In this document: piece by piece, positions 34,303 through 43,890 of the stretch
Position numbering within the stretch: position 1 is the first letter of the stretch
Layout of the letters: each line of letters opens with the position of its first letter
Assembly (NCBI RefSeq): GCF_049676595.1
Contig: NZ_CP187259.1
Span: 1,426,001-1,490,000 of the forward strand
DNA from: Methanocella_A sp049676595
Lineage (GTDB): Archaea; Halobacteriota; Methanocellia; Methanocellales; Methanocellaceae
Reading direction: 5' to 3'
DNA: 64,000 nucleotides
Notes under the pieces: generated by a model
Told to the model about the DNA's origin: nothing
The model's database searches: none
What the model saw: the letters and a program-made list of their open reading frames with translations, nothing else
Program-made: the position numbers and the translations under genes

Positions 34303-35052
34303 ATGAATAGTAACTGCCTGCTACTCTTGCCCACGCTGAACGAAGAAACGGCGTTGAAAGCCCTCGTGCCAGAAATTCCGGCCGGCCTGAGCGTGCTGGT
34401 GGTCGACGGCGGCTCTACCGACAAAACGAGGGAGATCGCCGAGGGTGCAGGCTGTTATTTTCTGAAGCAGCAGTTCGGCAAAGGGAAAGGCTGCGGCGTG
34501 CGGACGGCCATGGAGTACTTCCTGCAGGGCGATTACGAGTACCTGGCCATGATCGACGCCGACTACACCTGCGACCCCCGGGAGCTCGACCGGCTGATCG
34601 AGCGGCTCGGGCAGGGCTATCAGGTCGTCCTTGGCAGCCGGGACCCGCAAAAGCAGATCGAGCTGCTGGGCCGGTTTTCCCTGTTCATCAACCGGCTGAC
34701 GTCGAGGATCACAACCCTCGCCTACAGCCAGGATCTGCCGGACATTCAGAGCTGCTACTGGGTCTTTTCCCGGAAGGCGGTCGAAACGATCTACCCGGGG
34801 CTGAGCGCCAGCGGCTTCGACATCGAGTATGATATCGTCTTCAACTCGTGGAAGGAGGGCCTGAAAATCGGGTACTGCCCTGTGACTATCAGGCCCCGCA
34901 TGGGCGAGTCCAAGTTCACCAAGTTTTTGCGGCTGAAACAGATCTGGTTCGGGCTGACATACATCTACCGGAGCCTGGTCATCATGGCCCGCAGAGCCCT
35001 CTCCGGCAGCACCGGTGAAGCCGATTCCGGCTGCCCGCTGCCTGATAAATAA
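34303..35052 (+). CDS. family 2 glycosyltransferase (DPM/polyprenyl-phosphate sugar type)
   Basis: 249 residues with a GT-A fold: LLPTLNEETALKAL, VVDGGSTDKTREIA, MIDADYTCDPRELDRLI, and GESKFTKFLRLKQ near the C-terminus. The pattern is that of dolichyl-phosphate mannose/glucose synthases, but no membrane domain follows. It likely transfers a sugar to a polyprenyl phosphate or to a glycan. It is followed 131 bases later by a flippase gene, supporting a surface-polysaccharide role. Confidence 0.88.
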   Translation: MNSNCLLLLPTLNEETALKALVPEIPAGLSVLVVDGGSTDKTREIAEGAGCYFLKQQFGKGKGCGVRTAMEYFLQGDYEYLAMIDADYTCDPRELDRLIERLGQGYQVVLGSRDPQKQIELLGRFSLFINRLTSRITTLAYSQDLPDIQSCYWVFSRKAVETIYPGLSASGFDIEYDIVFNSWKEGLKIGYCPVTIRPRMGESKFTKFLRLKQIWFGLTYIYRSLVIMARRALSGSTGEADSGCPLPDK

Positions 35053-35183
35053 ACTCTTCTTCCCGGGCGTCGTGGCACCGGGCGGTGCAGGCAGCCATGT
35101 GTAAAACCGGGATATTTTCATCCAATACGGCCGATTCGTTGTCTCATTTTTAACGTTTTGGTCTGTGTTTTCTTACATGTCTA

Positions 35184-36644
35184 ATGTCAGACCACACACA
35201 CGTCAGAGGTCACGCCGTCTCCGGAGCCAAGTGGATAGGCCTGTCGACGCTGACCACGTCCGCATTCCAGTATCTTCAAGTGGCGATGCTGACCAGGTTC
35301 CTGCTGCCTTCTGATTTCGGGCTGATGGCCATGGCCATGGTCGTGATCGGGGTCGCGCAGGCTTTTACTGACATGGGCGTCTCCAACGCAGTCATCCAGC
35401 GCAGGGAAACCGCAAGCGATCAGCTGTCCACCCTGTACTGGCTGGAAATCCTGGCAGGTCTTGCCTTATTCGGGCTGATGGTCCTGCTCACCCCATACGT
35501 AGTGCAGTTTTACGGCGAGCCCCGGCTTACCAGCGTCATGGTCCTGGCAAGCGCCGTTTTCCTTGTCACTCCTCCCGGGCAGCTCTTCCAGATTCTGTTT
35601 CAGAAAGAGTTGCAGTTCAAAGTGATGGCCATGGTAGAGATTTCTTCCTCGTTCCTCAGCATGACAGCCACCATCGCCCTTGCCTTTTTCGGGTTCGGAG
35701 TAATGGCCCTCGTCATAGGGCAAATCGCCTTCTACGGACTGCGGAGCATGGCGTACTTGACTCTGGGGTGGCCCAGGTGGAAGCCCCGCCTGCACTTCAG
35801 GATCTCTGACCTGAAGGGCTACTTAGGGTTTGGAATGTATCAGGTAGGCGAGCGTATCGTCACCTACCTCTCGATCAACGTGATTAACCTGATCATCGGA
35901 AGATACCTGGGCGCCCATGCGCTGGGTAACTACTCCATTGCGTACCAGATGATCATCTACCCCATTCTCCGGCTCAACACCGTAATCATGAATGTTTCCT
36001 TCCCCATTTTCTCAAAATACCAGGACATCGACAACCTCCTTCAGAACGGCTACCTTCACCTGACCCGGTTCCTCTCGTTCACCACTTTTCCGGTGCTGGT
36101 CATGGTCGCCGTCACCGCCCCTGTTTTTATACCTATCTTCCTTGGGCCCGGGTGGGAGGAGGTTATCCCGCTGGTCCAGATCCTGAGCCTGGTTGGCATC
36201 TTCAGGTCGCTCGGGTCTACCACTGTTCCCACCTACCTGGCTAAAGGGCGGGCGGACATAGGGTTTACCTGGAACTTCATCCTGGCAGTCGTAAATGCGA
36301 TCGTGTTCTATATCATGACCGGCTACGGGCTAATCCCGCTGGTGCTCGCGTTCGCCGCCATCAGCCTGTTCCAGTTTGTGGCCCTGCAGACCATCACAGG
36401 CAAGATGATCGGGCTGACCTGGCGGACATACTTGAATGAGCTGACCTTCGACTCGGTGGTTTCCATCGTCATAGGGGCCACCGCGTTAAGCTCTTACCTG
36501 GCTGGCGCATGGCTCAACTTAAGCCCCATGTACTTGCTGGTCAGTATGCTACTCGTTTCCATCGCCGTATACGTACTACTGCTGGTTACTTTCCGCCGGG
36601 AGTACCTCAGGGAGCTAAAGGATATCTTGATGCCCGGCAGCTAA
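35184..36644 (+). CDS. Wzx-type polysaccharide flippase (MOP superfamily)
   Basis: 486 residues with about 12-14 membrane segments. The N-terminus (SGAKWIGLSTLTTSAFQYLQ) and the internal repeat architecture match WzxC-like exporters that flip lipid-linked glycans. PSDFGLMAMAMVVIGVAQAF is the typical third block. It is paired with the glycosyltransferase upstream; the sugar is unknown. Confidence 0.87.
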   Translation: MSDHTHVRGHAVSGAKWIGLSTLTTSAFQYLQVAMLTRFLLPSDFGLMAMAMVVIGVAQAFTDMGVSNAVIQRRETASDQLSTLYWLEILAGLALFGLMVLLTPYVVQFYGEPRLTSVMVLASAVFLVTPPGQLFQILFQKELQFKVMAMVEISSSFLSMTATIALAFFGFGVMALVIGQIAFYGLRSMAYLTLGWPRWKPRLHFRISDLKGYLGFGMYQVGERIVTYLSINVINLIIGRYLGAHALGNYSIAYQMIIYPILRLNTVIMNVSFPIFSKYQDIDNLLQNGYLHLTRFLSFTTFPVLVMVAVTAPVFIPIFLGPGWEEVIPLVQILSLVGIFRSLGSTTVPTYLAKGRADIGFTWNFILAVVNAIVFYIMTGYGLIPLVLAFAAISLFQFVALQTITGKMIGLTWRTYLNELTFDSVVSIVIGATALSSYLAGAWLNLSPMYLLVSMLLVSIAVYVLLLVTFRREYLRELKDILMPGS

Positions 36645-36739
36645 AATAGCAATTATTCTCATATCCTGCTGGTGTGAGGAATTACTTGCATCCCGGGCTA
36701 AAGAAAGTTATTTAGTCCAGATGCCCTTTATTCCCATCT

Positions 36740-38098
36740 ATGTGCGGCATTGCCGGCTTTGTCGGCGAAAAGGCAAGGCAGCGAACCTGCCAGATGATCG
36801 AGGCGCTCAGCCACCGGGGCCCTGACGGAGTCTCGGTACAGGAGATCGGAAGAGCCTGCCTTGGCCACGCCCACTTAAAGATCACTGGCGACTATCCTCA
36901 GCCTGCGTCCACAGCCGGCATGACCTTTGTCTACAACGGCGAAATCTATAATCACTCTAATTTTCTACCGGGCAGCAACTCAGATACCGAAGTGCTGGCC
37001 TCGATACTCGAAAATAATCTTGACGGCTTCATAAATGCCGCTCCGGCAGTCAACGGCGAGTACGCGTTTGCCGCGTGGGACAATAATCAGATCGTGCTCG
37101 TCCGGGATCCTGTCGGCATCAAGCCGCTCTACTATGGTAACTGCGAATCCGGCTTCGGCTTTGCCTCGGAGCGCAAGGCGCTCCTCCGAGTCGGCATCCG
37201 GGACATCAGGTCGCTATCGCCGGGTTGTCTTCTGGCCGAAGGCCAGGAGCGCAGGTTCGCAGACTTACCACCGATGCAGCCGATCATCAATGACGAAGCC
37301 GAGGCAGTCCGGCGGCTGGATGAAGCCCTCGGCCAGGCCGTCCGGCTGCGATTACACAAAGATGCCGCTGTCACGTTTTCCGGCGGCATCGACAGCGCGC
37401 TGATCGGCGCCATGGCACCTGCCACGCCGCTGCTGACTGTCGGCCTCGCCGGCTCGTTCGACGTCAAAGCCGCTATACACGCCGCCAGGGCCATCGGCGC
37501 AGAGCACAGGCACACGGTCTACGAGGTCACGGAAAAGGACGTAGAAGAGGCGCTGCCCGGCGTTATATACGCCATCGAGAGTGCCAACCCGGTCACAGTG
37601 GCCATCGCGCTCCCGCTCTATATATTATCTGCGAAGGCCCGGAAAGACGGGTACAAAGTATTGTTATCCGGCCAGGGCTCGGACGAGCTGTTCGCCGGCT
37701 ACGCCCGGTATGAAGCAGGCTTTAAGGAGGGTCGGCTCCAGCAGATGCTCGATTACGATCAGCACCACCTCGCAGAGGTCAACCTGGAGCGGGACGACGC
37801 CGCAGCTATGGCATCAGGCATGGAGCTCCGGGTACCTTATCTCGACCTCTCCGTCGTAAGCCTTGCCCGGCAGCTCGACCCTTCGCTGAAGCTACGTGTT
37901 AATGGCAAGGATTATATACGGAAATATGTTCTTAGAAAAGTAGCGGAAAAATACTTCCCGCCAGATGTTTCTGGTGCGCCTAAGAAGGCCATCCAGTATG
38001 GCACTGGCATCCAGAAGACTCTGGAACGGCTGGCCCGGAGCCACAGATGTGATCTGGCCGGCTATTTACAGACACTCTACAAGGTTGTGCTTGTATGA
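36740..38098 (+). CDS. asnB: asparagine synthase, glutamine-hydrolysing
   Basis: 452 residues, shorter than bacterial AsnB (about 550). N-terminal glutaminase: Cys2 in MCGIAGFVG, SHRGPDG, VYNGEIYNH, NGEYAFA. C-terminal synthetase: the ATP loop FSGGIDSALIGA, LLSGQGSDELFAGYARY, and ELRVPYLD. It makes asparagine from aspartate. It overlaps gatC by four bases (ATGA), so direct asparagine synthesis and the tRNA amidation route share one transcript. Start ATG at 36740. Confidence 0.92.
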   Translation: MCGIAGFVGEKARQRTCQMIEALSHRGPDGVSVQEIGRACLGHAHLKITGDYPQPASTAGMTFVYNGEIYNHSNFLPGSNSDTEVLASILENNLDGFINAAPAVNGEYAFAAWDNNQIVLVRDPVGIKPLYYGNCESGFGFASERKALLRVGIRDIRSLSPGCLLAEGQERRFADLPPMQPIINDEAEAVRRLDEALGQAVRLRLHKDAAVTFSGGIDSALIGAMAPATPLLTVGLAGSFDVKAAIHAARAIGAEHRHTVYEVTEKDVEEALPGVIYAIESANPVTVAIALPLYILSAKARKDGYKVLLSGQGSDELFAGYARYEAGFKEGRLQQMLDYDQHHLAEVNLERDDAAAMASGMELRVPYLDLSVVSLARQLDPSLKLRVNGKDYIRKYVLRKVAEKYFPPDVSGAPKKAIQYGTGIQKTLERLARSHRCDLAGYLQTLYKVVLV

Positions 38099-38376
38099 TC
38101 ACCGAGAAAGACGTAGAACACATAGGCAGTCTCGCCTGCATTGACCTCTCGCCCGAGGAAACAGGGCTATTTGCAAAGCAGTTCAACTCTATCCTGGATT
38201 ACTTCAGGGAGCTGGACGAGGTCAATACGGACGGCGTGGAGCCAACTCACCACGTCATCGGGCTGACCAACGTCTTCCGGGAGGACGTGGCCGAAGAATC
38301 GCTGACTCAGGAAGAGTGCATCGCCAATGCGGCCCGCAAAGAAAAAGGTTTCATCAAAGGGCCGAGGATTGTGTAA
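38095..38376 (+). CDS. gatC: Asp-tRNA(Asn)/Glu-tRNA(Gln) amidotransferase subunit C
   Basis: 93 residues with the GatC pattern: ITEKDVEHIGSLACIDLSPE, FNSILDYFRELDEVNTDGVE, and the C-terminal FIKGPRIV. GatC wraps between GatA and GatB and stabilises the complex. It overlaps asnB by four bases and is two bases before gatA. Confidence 0.95.
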   Translation: MITEKDVEHIGSLACIDLSPEETGLFAKQFNSILDYFRELDEVNTDGVEPTHHVIGLTNVFREDVAEESLTQEECIANAARKEKGFIKGPRIV

Positions 38377-38378
38377 GC

Positions 38379-39767
38379 ATGGCTGAATACCTCGAGTCCA
38401 CTCACAAGACGTTCGAGCGCATCGAGAAGAGCAAGCTCAACGCTTTTATCACTTTAAACAAGGCCCAGGCTCTCGAGACTGCCCGGGCCGTCGACGAAGG
38501 CAGGGTCACCGGCAGGCTCGCCGGCATGACCATCGCAGTCAAGGACTGCATCACCACCAAAGGCTTACAGACCACCTGCGGCTCTAAGATTTTACAGGGC
38601 TACATACCACCCTTCGACGCAGAGGTCGTGACCCGCCTCAGGAAAGAAGGCGCGGTCATCACGGGCAAGGCTAACATGGACGAGTTCGCCATGGGCACTT
38701 CGACTGAGAACAGCGCCTACGGTCCGACCCGGAACCCGTGGGACCTCACCCGCGTTCCCGGAGGTTCCTCGGGCGGCAGTGCCGCAGCCGTCGCAGGGCT
38801 GGAAAGCCGGATGTCCCTGGGCACTGACACGGGCGGCTCTGTCCGCTGTCCCGCAGCATTCTGCGGAGTGGTCGGCATCAAGCCGACATACGGTCTGGTA
38901 TCCCGGTACGGCGTGGTAGCATATGCTAACTCGCTGGAGCAGGTAGGCCCGGTCGCCCGCAACGTCGGCGATGCCGCGCTGCTGCTGGACGTGATCGCCG
39001 GGGGAGACCCCAAAGACTCGACCAGCGTGGCAGAGGCGGATAAAGTCTGCTACACGGACTTCCTTAAAGAGGATGTAAAAGGGCTCACCATTGGCGTACC
39101 CAAAGAGTACTTTTCCGAGGGCATGGACAAGAAGGTCGAACGGGCAGTCTGGGACGGCATCATGAAGCTCACCGAGCTTGGCGCCGACTACAAGGAAATT
39201 TCCCTGCCCACTACTAAATATGCTTTATCTGCTTACTATATCATCGCCATGTGCGAGGCATCATCGAATCTCGCAAGATTCGACGGCCTGCGGTATGGTC
39301 TCAGGACCGGCAAGGACGAGAACTGGCACACGACGTTTTCAAGAATAAGGGCAGAAGGCTTCGGCCCCGAAGTCAAGCGCAGGATCATGCTCGGAACGTA
39401 TGCCTTATCCGAAGGGTACTATGGCAGATACTACCAGAAGGCGCTCCAGATAAGGACGCTTATCCGCAACGACTTCGCCAGGGCGTTCAAGGACGTCGAC
39501 GTCATCGCCGCCCCGACTATGCCAACTCCGGCTTTCAAGATCGGCGAAAAGGCGGACGATCCGCTGTCGATGTACTTAGCCGACGTTAACACGCTGCCCG
39601 TCAACCTGGCCGGCGTGCCCTCGATCTCGATACCGTGCGGCTTTGCCGGAAAACTACCCATCGGCATGCAGCTGATCGGCGACCTGTTTGCCGAGCCGAT
39701 GCTGATACAGACCGCCTACACGTTCGAGGCGAACACTAACTTCCAGAAGCTCCCGGAGGGGTTCTAG
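38379..39767 (+). CDS. gatA: Asp-tRNA(Asn)/Glu-tRNA(Gln) amidotransferase subunit A
   Basis: 462 residues of the amidase-signature family. The Ser-cisSer-Lys triad is visible: Lys in MTIAVKDCITTKG, and the serines in GGSSGGSAAAVAG and DTGGSVRCPAAFCGVVG. It releases ammonia from glutamine for GatB. The ATG at 38379 follows the gatC stop by two bases; longer upstream readings overlap gatC in another frame and were discarded. Confidence 0.97.
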   Translation: MAEYLESTHKTFERIEKSKLNAFITLNKAQALETARAVDEGRVTGRLAGMTIAVKDCITTKGLQTTCGSKILQGYIPPFDAEVVTRLRKEGAVITGKANMDEFAMGTSTENSAYGPTRNPWDLTRVPGGSSGGSAAAVAGLESRMSLGTDTGGSVRCPAAFCGVVGIKPTYGLVSRYGVVAYANSLEQVGPVARNVGDAALLLDVIAGGDPKDSTSVAEADKVCYTDFLKEDVKGLTIGVPKEYFSEGMDKKVERAVWDGIMKLTELGADYKEISLPTTKYALSAYYIIAMCEASSNLARFDGLRYGLRTGKDENWHTTFSRIRAEGFGPEVKRRIMLGTYALSEGYYGRYYQKALQIRTLIRNDFARAFKDVDVIAAPTMPTPAFKIGEKADDPLSMYLADVNTLPVNLAGVPSISIPCGFAGKLPIGMQLIGDLFAEPMLIQTAYTFEANTNFQKLPEGF

Positions 39768-41225
39768 ATGCAGGGCGAATCTACCGGCAAAGAAGTCTAT
39801 GTTATCGACGATAAAGCCGAGATCATCATCGGCCTGGAGATACACTGCCAGCTGAACAAGCTGAACAGTAAGCTGTTCTGCGGCTGCTCCACCAAACATC
39901 ACGAGGCAGAGCCGAACACGCACACCTGCCCGGTCTGCATGGGCCTGCCCGGGGCGCTACCGGTCATTAACAAGAAAGCGGTAGAGTATGCCATCATGGT
40001 AGGCCTGGCGTTAAGCTGCCACATCGCAGAGCACACCCAGTTCTACCGTAAGAACTACTACTATCCCGATCTGCCCAGGGGCTTCCAGATCACCCAGTAC
40101 GACTACCCTATTGCGGCGAACGGCATCATCACTGTTGACACGGACGGGGCCGAGCGGACCATCCGCATCCGCCGGGTTCACATGGAAGAAGATCCTGGCC
40201 GGCTCGTGCACCAGGGCTCCATCGAGACCAGCAAATTTGTGCTGGTAGACTACAACCGGTCTGGCATGCCGCTTATCGAGGTAGTCACCGAGCCCGATCT
40301 GCGCTCGCCTAAAGAAGCGCGACGTTTTATCAACAAACTGCGCAATATTCTCGAATACCTCGATGTCTTCGACGGCTCGCTCCCCGGCTCGCTGAGGGTC
40401 GACGCCAACGTCTCCCTGCGGGGCGGCGCCAGGGTCGAGATCAAAAACATCTCGTCCTACAAAGGCGTGGAGAGGGCACTGCTCTTCGAAATCTCCCGGC
40501 AGCAGCAGATGAAGCGCCGGGGCGTCAAGGTCGTCCAGGAGACCCGGCACTACGACGACGAGCGCAACTGCACGATCACACTGCGTTCCAAGGAGCAGGC
40601 GGAGGAGTACCGCTACTTCCCGGAGGCCGACCTGGTGCCGCTATCGGTAAGCAGCTGGCAGCACCGGCTGAAAGAGTCGCTACCGGAATTACCCGACGCC
40701 AAGAGGGAGCGGTTCAAGGCCCAGTATGGAATTTCGGATAACCACGCTAAGGTTCTGACGCAGGAGATCCGGGACGCTAACTACTACGAGTATGTAGCGA
40801 GTAAGATAGACCCGATCATGGCTGCCACCTGGGTAGCAGACTACCTGAAGGGCGAGCTGAACTACCGGGACCGGGATGTCAGGGACGCCTTTGAGCCGGA
40901 GAAGATGGTGTTCATCCTGGAACAGCTAAAGCAGGGCATCATCACGGACAAGGGCGCGGTCGAGATTATCCGCACCCTGCTCGACGAGGGCGGAGAGCCC
41001 CGGGACATCATCGCCCGGAAGAGCCTGGCCAAGGTGGAGTCGAACATCACCCGCACGGCAGTAGCCGAAGTGATTAAGGAGAACGACCTCGCGATCCGGG
41101 ACTACCGGTCCGGCAAGGCCCAGGCGTTCAACTTCCTCGTGGGAATGGTCATGAAGAAGACTCGCGGCAGAGCCGACCCCGCGGAGATCAACACGCTGCT
41201 GAAGGAGCTACTTGAATGCACCTGA
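39768..41225 (+). CDS. gatB: Asp-tRNA(Asn)/Glu-tRNA(Gln) amidotransferase subunit B
   Basis: 485 residues. IIIGLEIHCQLN, zinc-site cysteines in FCGCSTKH and THTCPVCMGLPG, KNYYYPDLPRGFQITQYDYP and the C-terminal YqeY-like tail (FLVGMVMKKTRGRADP) are all present. It activates Glu/Asp on the mischarged tRNA and transfers ammonia. It starts immediately after gatA and ends ten bases into topA. Confidence 0.97.
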   Translation: MQGESTGKEVYVIDDKAEIIIGLEIHCQLNKLNSKLFCGCSTKHHEAEPNTHTCPVCMGLPGALPVINKKAVEYAIMVGLALSCHIAEHTQFYRKNYYYPDLPRGFQITQYDYPIAANGIITVDTDGAERTIRIRRVHMEEDPGRLVHQGSIETSKFVLVDYNRSGMPLIEVVTEPDLRSPKEARRFINKLRNILEYLDVFDGSLPGSLRVDANVSLRGGARVEIKNISSYKGVERALLFEISRQQQMKRRGVKVVQETRHYDDERNCTITLRSKEQAEEYRYFPEADLVPLSVSSWQHRLKESLPELPDAKRERFKAQYGISDNHAKVLTQEIRDANYYEYVASKIDPIMAATWVADYLKGELNYRDRDVRDAFEPEKMVFILEQLKQGIITDKGAVEIIRTLLDEGGEPRDIIARKSLAKVESNITRTAVAEVIKENDLAIRDYRSGKAQAFNFLVGMVMKKTRGRADPAEINTLLKELLECT

Positions 41226-43411
41226 TCATCACCGAGAAAAACATCACCGCAAAAAAGATTGCCCAGATACTGTTCGGCAAGAGTACGAAGGAGACCAAGA
41301 TCGAGGGAGTCTCTGTCTACTCTTCGGGCGACACCTCGATCGTGGGTCTGTCCGGCCACATCGTCAACATCGACTTTCCGGAGCAGTACAACAACTGGTC
41401 TGTCACCGCTCCGAAAGACCTCATCCGGGCCGAGACGGAGATGAAATACACTCACAAGAAGATCGCCACGGCGCTCAAGAAGCTCTCCAAAGAAGCGACC
41501 AGCGTCACCATCGCCACTGACTTTGACCGGGAAGGAGAGCTCATCGGTGTCGAGGCTTACCGCATCATCAGCGACTACAAGCCCGACATGAAGTTCGACC
41601 GGGCCAAGTTCAGCGCCATCACCAAGCCTGAAATTGACCGGGCTTTCTCAAACCGGGTACCCCTTGACTTTAACCTCGCCGCTGCCGGCGAAGCCAGGCA
41701 GAAGATCGACCTCGTCTGGGGCGCAGCCCTCACCAGGTACATTTCCTTAACATGCGGAAGGCTCGGCAAGAGCTTCCTCTCCGTGGGCAGAGTGCAGACG
41801 CCGCTGCTGGCGCTCTTAGTGGACAGGGAGAAGGAGATCAAGGCCTTCACGTCCACGCCCTACTGGGAGATTTACGCGACTCTGGGCGACTCGGCGGAAT
41901 TCATAGCGAAACACGAGTGCAACCGGTTCGAGGACAAGAAGAAGGCAGATACCGTCCGGGCAAAGCTTGGTAGCACCGGCACTGTCGCCGAATACAAGAA
42001 GGATGCAAGATCGGATGCACCTCCCATCCCGTTCTCGACCACCGAGTTCATCCGAGCCGCTTCCAGCATCGGTTTCAGCGCCGCCAATGCGATGCGGATT
42101 GCCGAAAACCTGTACGTCAACGGGTGGATTTCCTACCCCCGTACCGACAATACTGTTTATCCTTCCAGCTTAAACCTGCGAGAGGTTTTGCAAAACTTTG
42201 CCGCAGGCGAATTCGGGGAGTACGCCAGAAAGCTGCTGGGGATGGAAACGCTCGTCCCCACCCGGGGCAAGAAGGAAACGACCGACCACCCGCCTATTTA
42301 CCCTGTCACCAGCGCCAAAAAGTCCGACATGGCCGAGGACGAGTGGAGGGTTTACGAGCTGGTCGTCCGCCGGTTCTTCGCCACGCTGGCGCCGGCTGCC
42401 ACGTGGGAAACGAGGAACACGACCGTCGACATCTCGGGTGAAAAGTTCAAGGCAAGCGGCTCCAAGCTCACCGAGGCCGGCTGGAGATACTATTACCCTT
42501 ACGGCATGCCGAAAGAAGAGGTGCTGCCAGCTCTCGACGTAGGGACGACCTTGCCCGTCAAAAAGATCGAGATGCCCGAGAAGATGACCCAGCCGCCCAC
42601 CCGGTACGGGCAGGGCCGTCTGGTCAAGATGATGGAAGACCTCGGCCTGGGCACCAAGTCGACGAGACACGAGGCGATTCAGAAGCTGTACGCGAGGAAC
42701 TACGTGCACGGCAACCCGCCTCAGCCGACCAACACGGCGATCGCCGTGGTCGACGCGCTCGAGCGGTACGCGGACCTCATCACCAAGCCTGACATGACGA
42801 GCCGGCTCGAGAACGACATGGATGAGATCGCCGACGGCAAGATCAAGGAAGAGTCGGTGGTTGACGAATCCCAGAATATGCTGCAGACCATCTTCGGCGT
42901 GCTGGACAAGAACCATGACGAAATCCGGGAAGTCCTGTTCGACGGGCTGAGAGAGGACAAGATCCTCGGCAAGTGCCAGACCTGCGGCTCCGATCTCATG
43001 ATCAGGAAGAGCAAGAAAGGCGGCAGGTTCATCGGTTGCACCGGCTACCCGAACTGCACCTTCTCGCTGCCGCTGCCCCCGTCCGGGACGATCGTGGCGA
43101 CCAACAAGGTCTGCGAGAGGCACGGCCTCAGCCACATCAAGATCATGACCGGCGGCAAGAAGCCCTGGGAGCTGGGCTGCCCCCAGTGCAACTTCGAGGA
43201 GTGGCAGAAGAAAAAGAAAGAGGCCGCTGCGGCGGCTGGCGAGGCCAGCACAGGCACGGCCACCGCCCCGAAGAAACCTGCCACGGCAAAGAAGCCGGTG
43301 GCTAAGAAGGCCGAGGCCGATAAGGGTGAGGCTGACAAGCCAGTTAAAAAGGTAGCACCTAAAAAGGCGGCTTCGAAGAAAAAAGTGATCGAGAAGGCTC
43401 CTGAAGCCTGA
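41216..43411 (+). CDS. topA: DNA topoisomerase I (type IA) with zinc fingers and basic tail
   Basis: 731 residues. The Toprim domain starts MHLIITEKNITAKKIAQIL with the acidic triad in ATDFDREGELIG, and the catalytic tyrosine is in WISYPRTDNTVYP near residue 305. After the core come two Cys4 zinc motifs (CQTCGSD...CTGYPNC and CERHG...CPQC). A tail of about 60 residues follows, almost only Lys, Ala, Pro and Glu, resembling a histone H1 tail, likely for DNA or nucleoid binding. It relaxes negative supercoils. It overlaps gatB by ten bases, with AAGGAG upstream. Confidence 0.95.
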   Translation: MHLIITEKNITAKKIAQILFGKSTKETKIEGVSVYSSGDTSIVGLSGHIVNIDFPEQYNNWSVTAPKDLIRAETEMKYTHKKIATALKKLSKEATSVTIATDFDREGELIGVEAYRIISDYKPDMKFDRAKFSAITKPEIDRAFSNRVPLDFNLAAAGEARQKIDLVWGAALTRYISLTCGRLGKSFLSVGRVQTPLLALLVDREKEIKAFTSTPYWEIYATLGDSAEFIAKHECNRFEDKKKADTVRAKLGSTGTVAEYKKDARSDAPPIPFSTTEFIRAASSIGFSAANAMRIAENLYVNGWISYPRTDNTVYPSSLNLREVLQNFAAGEFGEYARKLLGMETLVPTRGKKETTDHPPIYPVTSAKKSDMAEDEWRVYELVVRRFFATLAPAATWETRNTTVDISGEKFKASGSKLTEAGWRYYYPYGMPKEEVLPALDVGTTLPVKKIEMPEKMTQPPTRYGQGRLVKMMEDLGLGTKSTRHEAIQKLYARNYVHGNPPQPTNTAIAVVDALERYADLITKPDMTSRLENDMDEIADGKIKEESVVDESQNMLQTIFGVLDKNHDEIREVLFDGLREDKILGKCQTCGSDLMIRKSKKGGRFIGCTGYPNCTFSLPLPPSGTIVATNKVCERHGLSHIKIMTGGKKPWELGCPQCNFEEWQKKKKEAAAAAGEASTGTATAPKKPATAKKPVAKKAEADKGEADKPVKKVAPKKAASKKKVIEKAPEA

Positions 43412-43469
43412 TCGATCTACTTTTTTTAATTATCACTTTTAAGAACTTTGTATTCTCTCGTATGAAATT

Positions 43470-43880
43470 CGAGTACGAACGCTGCGCTGTGCTTGATACT
43501 GATTTCTCGGATGGCATTAAAGGTGTTATCTCTGTGCTCGTGAACGTACACGATCGCTGCGCTGTGCCTGGATCACAGATTACGCAGAATCTGATGATTC
43601 TAACAGATTGCACAGATTGCACAGATGCTAATCGATAATGAAAATTGTATGGTTCGCTGTATTCATCTTATATATAATAGTCATCTGTGTAATCAGTGCA
43701 ATCTGTCAGAATCATCAGATTCTACGTAATCTGTGATCTGGCACAGCGCAGCGTTCGTGTTGCTGTCGCACGTCGTCTGAGTAATCCGAAACGCACAGCG
43801 CAGCGTTCGTGTTGTTGTCGCACGTCCTCTGAGTAATCCGAAACGCACAGCGCAGCGTTCGTCTTGCTTCTTCACTGAAT
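43470..43880. repeat. family B long-hairpin element, copy 1
   Basis: Complementary arms of about 77 nt (43550-43628 and 43682-43758) carry GCTGCGCTGTGCC, GATCACAGATT, AATCTGATGATTCT and CAGATTGCACAGATTG, around a loop of about 53 nt (CTAATCGATAATG ... TATAATAGT). Outside the hairpin, CACAGCGCAGCGTTCGT is repeated three times on the right, separated by about 50 bases. It fills most of the 479-base gap after topA; a T-run just after the topA stop (43421-43427) may end that transcript. Confidence 0.88.
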
Positions 43881-43890
43881 CTTAACAAAA

